Assembly (NCBI GenBank): GCA_045600945.1
Contig: JAZRYX010000006.1
Location: forward strand, 1-64,000
DNA: 64,000 nucleotides
Origin: Darwinimomas sp045600945
GTDB lineage: Bacteria > Bacillota > Clostridia > Lachnospirales > Lachnospiraceae
Reading direction: 5' to 3'
The number at the start of each line of letters is the position of its first letter. Within the stretch, counting starts at the first letter, position 1. The position numbers were made by a program, and so were the translations under genes. Below the pieces are notes generated by a model that had not been told where the DNA came from, did not search any database, and saw only the letters and a list, made by a program, of their open reading frames with translations. Shown one piece after another: positions 59,065-64,000 of the stretch.

Positions 59065-59811
59065 ATGGCAAGAAAGAAGATTATCGCAGGTAACTGGAAG
59101 ATGAATAAGACTCCGAGCGAGGCAGTTAAACTTTGCGAGGAGCTTATCCCGTTAGTAAAAAACGATGATGTCGATGTAGTATTCTGTGTACCGGCTATCG
59201 ATATCATCCCCGTTGTTGATGCAGTTAAAGGCACTAATATTCAGGTCGGAGCAGAAGATATGAGCTTTGAAGACAAAGGTGCTTTCACAGGTCAGATCTC
59301 AGCAGCTATGCTTGTAGATGCAGGCGTAAAGTATGTTATCTTAGGACATTCAGAACGTCGTGAGTATAATCATGAGACATCCGAAGAAATCAACAAGAAA
59401 GTCATCAAGGCATTTGAAAACGGTCTTACACCTATCATGTGCTGTGGCGAGACACTTGCTCAGAGAGAGCAGGGCATCACACTTGACTGGATCCGTCAGC
59501 AGGTTAAAATCGGTTTCCAGAATGTAACAGCTGATCAGGCAAAGACAGCAGTTATCGCTTATGAGCCAATCTGGGCTATCGGAACAGGTAAGACAGCCAC
59601 TACAGAACAGGCTGAAGAAGTTTGCAAGGGCATCCGTGAGTGCATCGCAGAGATATATGATGATGCTACGGCAGCAGCTATCCGTATCCAGTACGGAGGT
59701 TCTGTAAACGGAGCAAATGCATCAGAACTTTTTGCTCAGCCGGATATCGACGGCGGACTCGTAGGCGGCGCATCACTTAAGGCTGACTTCGGCAAGATCG
59801 TTAATTACTAA
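59065..59811 (+). CDS. tpiA: Triosephosphate isomerase
   Basis: A 248-residue TIM-barrel enzyme interconverting dihydroxyacetone phosphate and glyceraldehyde 3-phosphate. Substrate Lys in AGNWKMNKT (about 8-16), catalytic His in ILGHSERREY (about 93-102), catalytic Glu in AYEPIWAIGTGKTAT (about 163-177) and YGGSVNGAN. Start ATG has AAAGGAC upstream. Confidence 0.98.
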   Translation: MARKKIIAGNWKMNKTPSEAVKLCEELIPLVKNDDVDVVFCVPAIDIIPVVDAVKGTNIQVGAEDMSFEDKGAFTGQISAAMLVDAGVKYVILGHSERREYNHETSEEINKKVIKAFENGLTPIMCCGETLAQREQGITLDWIRQQVKIGFQNVTADQAKTAVIAYEPIWAIGTGKTATTEQAEEVCKGIRECIAEIYDDATAAAIRIQYGGSVNGANASELFAQPDIDGGLVGGASLKADFGKIVNY

Positions 59812-59840
59812 ATCTTTTGCGTTTTTTAGGAGAAAACAAC

Positions 59841-61382
59841 ATGGTTAAAAAACCTGTAGTATTATGTATCCTTGACGGATACGGTGTTAATGAAAATCAC
59901 GAACATAACGCAATCTATGAAGCCAAGACTCCTGTAATGGATAAACTCATGAAAGAATATCCGTGGGTTAAGGGCGGAGCAAGCGGACTTGATGTTGGTC
60001 TTCCGGACGGACAGATGGGCAACTCGGAAGTCGGCCATCTTAACATCGGTGCCGGCAGAGTCGTATATCAGGAACTTACAAGAATCACAAAATCTATCGA
60101 AGACGGAGACTTTTTTACAAATGAAGCTTTGATGGCTGCAGTTGATAATTGCAGGAAAAATGACAGCGCACTTCATCTTTACGGACTCGTAGGACCGGGA
60201 GGCGTGCATTCACATCAGAATCATCTCTACGGACTTCTGGAACTGGCAAAAAGAAACGATCTCAAGAAAGTATATGTTCACTGCTTCCTTGACGGACGTG
60301 ATACACCTCCGACATCTGCAAAAGGTTTTGTAAAAGAACTGCTTGATAAGATGGAGGAAATCGGTGTAGGTGAGGTTGCAACGGTTTCGGGACGTTATTA
60401 TGCAATGGATCGTGATAAGAGATGGGACAGAGTTGAGAAAGCATATGATAACCTTACAAAAGGTAACGGCAAGCAGTATGCATGCCCGCTTTGCGGTATT
60501 CAGGCTTCATATGATGAAGGAGTCAATGATGAATTCGTAGTTCCTTTCGTAGTTGCAAAAGACGGAAAACCGATAGCAACAATCAAGGATAACGATTCTG
60601 TTATTTTCTTCAATTTCAGACCTGACCGTGCACGTGAGATTACCCACTGCTTCTGCGATGATGAGTTTGACGGATTTAATCGCGGACCGAGAGTAAAGAC
60701 AACGTATGTATGCTTTACCGATTACGATGAGACCATACAGAATAAACTTGTAGCATTCAAGAAGGAAAGACTTGAAAACACACTTCATGAGTATGTGGCA
60801 TCCAAGGGACTTAAACAGCTCCATACGGCAGAGACAGAGAAGTATGCTCATGTAACATTCTTCTTTAACGGTGGTGTGGAAGAGAAGTCTGATGGTGAAG
60901 AGTGGGTACTTGTTGATTCACCTAAGGATGTTGCAACATATGATCTTAAACCCGAGATGAGTGCATATAAAGTGAAAGATAAGCTTGTTGAAGCTATTAA
61001 GAGTGGTAAGTATGACCTTATCATCTGCAACTTTGCAAACTCTGACATGGTTGGACATACGGGAGTTGAGTCAGCGGCTATCGCAGCAGTTGAAGCGGTT
61101 GACAGCTGCGTGGGTGAGGCTTATGAGGCACTTAAGGAAGTTGATGGTGTCATGTTCATCTGCGCTGATCACGGAAACTCAGATCAGATGGTTGACTACA
61201 CGACGGGGCTTCCTCATACTGCGCATACAACTAATCCTGTACCGTTTGTTCTTGTAAATGCTGACCCGGGCTACAAGCTTGCCGAGGGCGGAAAGCTTTG
61301 CGATATAGCTCCGACATTGCTTGAACTTCTCGGACTTCCTCAGCCAAAAGAAATGACGGGCAGAAGTCTGCTGATTAAATAA
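59841..61382 (+). CDS. gpmI: 2,3-bisphosphoglycerate-independent phosphoglycerate mutase
   Basis: A 513-residue Mn-dependent enzyme interconverting 3- and 2-phosphoglycerate. VLCILDGYGVNE carries the first metal Asp, QMGNSEVGHLNIGAGR the phospho-Ser region (Ser in NSEVGH), FLDGRDTPP and DHGNSDQM the other metal sites. I chose ATG 59841 with TAGGAG upstream; an in-frame ATG at 59817 is less well placed. Last gene of the cluster. Confidence 0.97.
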   Translation: MVKKPVVLCILDGYGVNENHEHNAIYEAKTPVMDKLMKEYPWVKGGASGLDVGLPDGQMGNSEVGHLNIGAGRVVYQELTRITKSIEDGDFFTNEALMAAVDNCRKNDSALHLYGLVGPGGVHSHQNHLYGLLELAKRNDLKKVYVHCFLDGRDTPPTSAKGFVKELLDKMEEIGVGEVATVSGRYYAMDRDKRWDRVEKAYDNLTKGNGKQYACPLCGIQASYDEGVNDEFVVPFVVAKDGKPIATIKDNDSVIFFNFRPDRAREITHCFCDDEFDGFNRGPRVKTTYVCFTDYDETIQNKLVAFKKERLENTLHEYVASKGLKQLHTAETEKYAHVTFFFNGGVEEKSDGEEWVLVDSPKDVATYDLKPEMSAYKVKDKLVEAIKSGKYDLIICNFANSDMVGHTGVESAAIAAVEAVDSCVGEAYEALKEVDGVMFICADHGNSDQMVDYTTGLPHTAHTTNPVPFVLVNADPGYKLAEGGKLCDIAPTLLELLGLPQPKEMTGRSLLIK

Positions 61383-61386
61383 TGCA

Positions 61387-61434
61387 ATATAATAATAGAG
61401 CACACTTCATATGAAGTGTGCTCTATTATTATAT
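61387..61434. terminator. 48-bp perfect palindromic bidirectional terminator
   Basis: Arms of 24 bases (ending ACACTTCAT and starting ATGAAGTGTG around 61410/61411) are perfectly complementary with no loop base, flanked by A- and T-rich tails. It stops gpmI and, on the other strand, holA, whose stop is at the right edge. Confidence 0.9.
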
Positions 61435-61435
61435 T

Positions 61436-62401
61436 TTATCCGCAAATGAGCAGCTCGACAGCCAGACGTTCGGGCATGTCTCCCATCTTGAAAGCCTGCT
61501 CAAGCTTAAGACACCGGTCAACATATCCCACAAGCGCATTGCGATCATATCCTCTTGCCTGCTGCATCAGGCGACTTGCGACAAAGGAAGGTATATGCAG
61601 TCTCGATGCGATAGCATCCTGACGATATCCTCCGTCTATCAGATCCTTTACATCAAGAAGCTGCTTGAACTGACGCTCAATCTTATAAAGTATGCTCATA
61701 GGAGCCTCACGCAGTGCCAGAAGATCTTCATACAGATGCATGGCTTCGGAATGCTTCTTCTGAGTGATGGCACGGCACATATCATATACCTTATTTGTAA
61801 GAGTTACAGTTGTCACTGCTTCGATATCTTCACGTGATACAAAATCCTTATCACCGACATAGGAGATAAGCTTATCAAGCTCATTTCTCACGAGTTCCAT
61901 ATCATTCCCCGTAGATTCAAGAAACATTTCAAGATCGGACCTTGTGATTTTCTTGCCTTGTTTCATCAGCATTCCCGCAGACCAGTTCACCAATTCATCA
62001 AGTTTGGGATGATTCATCTCACATATATATCCGAGTTCGGAAATCTTTTTATAAAGTTTGTTTCTTTTGTCTGCTTCAGTTTCGATGAAAATAAAGTACG
62101 TACTTTCACACGGATTATCAAAGTAAGCAGCCATATCGGCACCGCCGTTCTTGCACCATCCGGAGTTCTCTATTACTATCAACTTTCTTTCGGCGAAGAA
62201 CGGAAGAGTCCGGGCACTATCGATAATAGAATTTACATCGATATCTTTTCCTTCGCAGTAAGAGAAGTTTATATCATCATCACCGATGATAGCTGCCTTA
62301 AGACGTTTCTTATAACTGCGAAGAAGAAAAGCCTCATCGCCGGTAAGCAGATAGACTCTCTTAAAATCATTGTTTTTTATGTCTGCATTAAGCTGTTTCA
62401 A
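61436..62401 (-). CDS. holA: DNA polymerase III delta subunit
   Basis: A 321-residue clamp-loader subunit that opens the beta clamp. The N-terminus, MKQLNADIKNNDFKRVYLLT followed by GDEAFLLRSY, and later SSTGNDMELVRNELDKLISY are typical of HolA, and the C-terminal GYDRNALVGYVDRCLKLEQA fits. It overlaps the MATE gene upstream by 14 bases, so the two are co-transcribed on minus. Confidence 0.92.
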   Translation of the reverse strand: MKQLNADIKNNDFKRVYLLTGDEAFLLRSYKKRLKAAIIGDDDINFSYCEGKDIDVNSIIDSARTLPFFAERKLIVIENSGWCKNGGADMAAYFDNPCESTYFIFIETEADKRNKLYKKISELGYICEMNHPKLDELVNWSAGMLMKQGKKITRSDLEMFLESTGNDMELVRNELDKLISYVGDKDFVSREDIEAVTTVTLTNKVYDMCRAITQKKHSEAMHLYEDLLALREAPMSILYKIERQFKQLLDVKDLIDGGYRQDAIASRLHIPSFVASRLMQQARGYDRNALVGYVDRCLKLEQAFKMGDMPERLAVELLICG

Positions 62402-63752
62402 CTGCCAGTTTTCTCCGAACTTTTTTACGTACTACCATAAGAGCTATGAACTGAAGAAGTGAAGTAATCACCCATGAAATCGGGAACGAAAGAAGAAGCA
62501 CCTGTAATGTACGTTCCGCTTTGTATGCTGTTGCCATCCAGATAAATCTGAAGACTACAACTCCGAAAAGATGGATGAGCATGGGGACTGTTGAGTATCC
62601 CATACCTCGCATACATCCGGGCAGGGTGTCCATGATTCCGCAAATGCCGTATGGAACCGCCATAAGAGGGATGATCATGAGAGCTATTTCCACTACCTGA
62701 GGATCCTGTGAATATATCCCGCATATCTGAGAACCGAACGCCCAGATAAGTCCTCCGACAAGCTCTCCGCCCAGAAAGCTTATGATGAGGCATTCGACGA
62801 TGATTCTGTCTACACGTTTCAGATCCTTTATACCGTAGTTTTGTCCTACGAATGTCATGGCTGTCTGTGTTACCGAATTGACAGTGACATAGATGAAACC
62901 ATTTACATTCATGTATACTCCGTAACCTGCCATAGCGATAGAACCGAAAGAGTTTACATTGGACTGAATAGTGGCATTGGCTATATTTACGACCATCGAC
63001 TGAAGTCCCGCGGGAACTCCGATCGATAAGATCTTTTTGAGTGACATAACATTGATGTGCAGTTTTTTCGGAATAAGTTTATATGAAGCATCTGCACGAA
63101 GCAGGGTAAGGACAACCAGCACACAGGATATGAACTGTGAGGTGATCGTTGATATGGCAACACCTGCAACACCGAGATTCCATCTGACTACGAGATATAC
63201 ATTGAACACCGCATTGATGATTCCCGCAATGAGAAGGAAAAGAAGAGGTCTTCTTGTATCACCTATGGCCTTAAGCACTGCCGCTCCGAAGTTGTATATC
63301 ATAAAGAACGGCATGCCGATGAAATATATTCTGAGATAAAGTGAAGATAACTCTATTACATCATCGGGAACTCCCATGATCCCGAGTATACGGCGTCCGA
63401 GTAACATGCCCAGAAGTCCCATAGCTATTCCGGAAATGATGGCAGAAAGCATGGCAGTATGAACTGTTTCCGATACATTTTTATCATCATTTACGGCATG
63501 ATGCTGAGCTACGACGACATTGACTCCCAGAGAGATGCCGATAAAGAGTGTCGTGAATATATTAATAAGAGACGTATTAGAGCTTACGGCGGCCAGCGCC
63601 TCACTTCCTACGAATCTTCCTACTACTATAACATCAACAGCGTTAAAAAGCAGCTGCAGTATACTTGAAAGCATGAGCGGTATCGCGAACTGAATCAGTT
63701 TGGCGAATATCGGTCCATGCGTCATATCTATTTCATATTGCCTTGAATTCAT
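62388..63752 (-). CDS. MATE-family multidrug/metabolite efflux protein
   Basis: A protein of about 454 residues with twelve membrane helices. PLMLSSILQLLFNAVDVIVV and VGRFVGSEALAAVSSNTSLI mark the N-terminal MATE half, and the repeat half begins near GVPAGLQSMVVNIANATIQS. It exports cations or small molecules using a sodium or proton gradient. I chose ATG at 63752 (MNSRQYEIDM); ATG 63779 in frame is possible. No RsbW-like extension, unlike the other MATE gene. Confidence 0.9.
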   Translation of the reverse strand: MNSRQYEIDMTHGPIFAKLIQFAIPLMLSSILQLLFNAVDVIVVGRFVGSEALAAVSSNTSLINIFTTLFIGISLGVNVVVAQHHAVNDDKNVSETVHTAMLSAIISGIAMGLLGMLLGRRILGIMGVPDDVIELSSLYLRIYFIGMPFFMIYNFGAAVLKAIGDTRRPLLFLLIAGIINAVFNVYLVVRWNLGVAGVAISTITSQFISCVLVVLTLLRADASYKLIPKKLHINVMSLKKILSIGVPAGLQSMVVNIANATIQSNVNSFGSIAMAGYGVYMNVNGFIYVTVNSVTQTAMTFVGQNYGIKDLKRVDRIIVECLIISFLGGELVGGLIWAFGSQICGIYSQDPQVVEIALMIIPLMAVPYGICGIMDTLPGCMRGMGYSTVPMLIHLFGVVVFRFIWMATAYKAERTLQVLLLSFPISWVITSLLQFIALMVVRKKVRRKLAVETA

Positions 63753-63791
63753 GTCCCGCCTCACTACATAACTATACATGAGTATAACACA

Positions 63792-64000
63792 TTATCGGGA
63801 TAAAAACTCGCTTATTTCCATCGAATGTCCGTCTGTCTGCACCGTGATGGCTCCGCTGCACGCAGTATCGAGGTGCGGTATATGATATTTCAAGAGCAAA
63901 TTGAGTGTTTCACGATGCGGATGTCCGTAGCGGTTTCCCTCGCCGTAGGAGAGTATGGCCAGTCGCGGACGGGTCGCTTCAAGAAGTTCAGGGCTTGTGG
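63792..64000 (-). CDS. comEC: ComEC/Rec2 competence protein, C-terminal end (partial)
   Basis: The last 69 codons of a gene entering from the right. SYGEGNRYGHPHRETL is the conserved end of the metallo-beta-lactamase domain of ComEC, the DNA uptake channel. The stop is TAA at 63792-63794 (complement). The downstream MATE and holA genes on the same strand are often beside comEC in Firmicutes. Only this end is visible. Confidence 0.8.
   Translation of the reverse strand, partial: TSPELLEATRPRLAILSYGEGNRYGHPHRETLNLLLKYHIPHLDTACSGAITVQTDGHSMEISEFLSR

Overview
The window looks like a chromosomal segment of a low-GC, Gram-positive anaerobe of the Clostridia, most likely a Lachnospiraceae relative. 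The clues are AGGAGG ribosome binding sites, a gap-pgk-tpi-gpmI glycolytic cluster, a SpoIIE-type phosphatase, a DUF2148 ferredoxin-like protein, a PAP2/CrtO-like/MGDG-synthase lipid cluster and a SleB-type hydrolase in the prophage. No rRNA, tRNA or CRISPR array was seen.

Bases 1 to about 6,850 are an accessory, decaying region. An IS3-family element with a programmed -1 frameshift (1-1709) interrupts an unknown gene. Three same-strand copies of a roughly 180-220 bp non-coding repeat follow (about 2425, 4578 and 5501). They bracket small gene cassettes: a RhuM-Fic/Doc protein, a gene that has lost its middle, an Abi_2/AbiF remnant with its own promoter and structured upstream RNA, a BrnT/BrnA toxin-antitoxin remnant, and an AlkD-like DNA glycosylase. 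A truncated glycoside hydrolase gene ends the region.

Bases 6,900-24,370 are mostly host backbone. A compact three-gene set (MATE transporter fused to a degenerate RsbW-like domain, a GH3-type acyl-adenylating enzyme, a membrane SpoIIE phosphatase) looks like an undescribed transport and signalling unit. Then come GNAT, LOG, C39-like peptidase, ECF S-component, prepilin-peptidase-like, Fic (with a 16-bp inverted-repeat operator), cyclase, pyruvate kinase, HIT, DUF2148, PAP2, CrtO-like, glycosyltransferase and OGG genes.

Bases about 24,400-56,240 are a siphovirus-type prophage. The left arm holds the integrase, a CI/Cro switch with readable operators, an operator-controlled small membrane peptide, and a NYN nuclease gene with phased tandem repeats and a separate short structured RNA. 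The early region has an HUH Rep-like protein, RNase H-like, HNH, ParB-like, zinc ribbons, a short MetK homologue and a ParB-methyltransferase fusion. The late region follows the HK97 order (terminase, portal, protease, capsid with an added Ig-like domain, tail genes with a frameshifted chaperone, tape measure, fibres, holins, lysin). The lysin lacks its normal end and runs into what looks like host membrane-protein sequence, and no right attachment site was found, so the prophage is probably defective.

Bases 56,400-64,000 are host again: gapA, pgk, tpiA and gpmI (ending in a 48-bp perfect palindromic terminator shared with the opposing gene), then on the minus strand holA, a MATE transporter and the 3' end of comEC.
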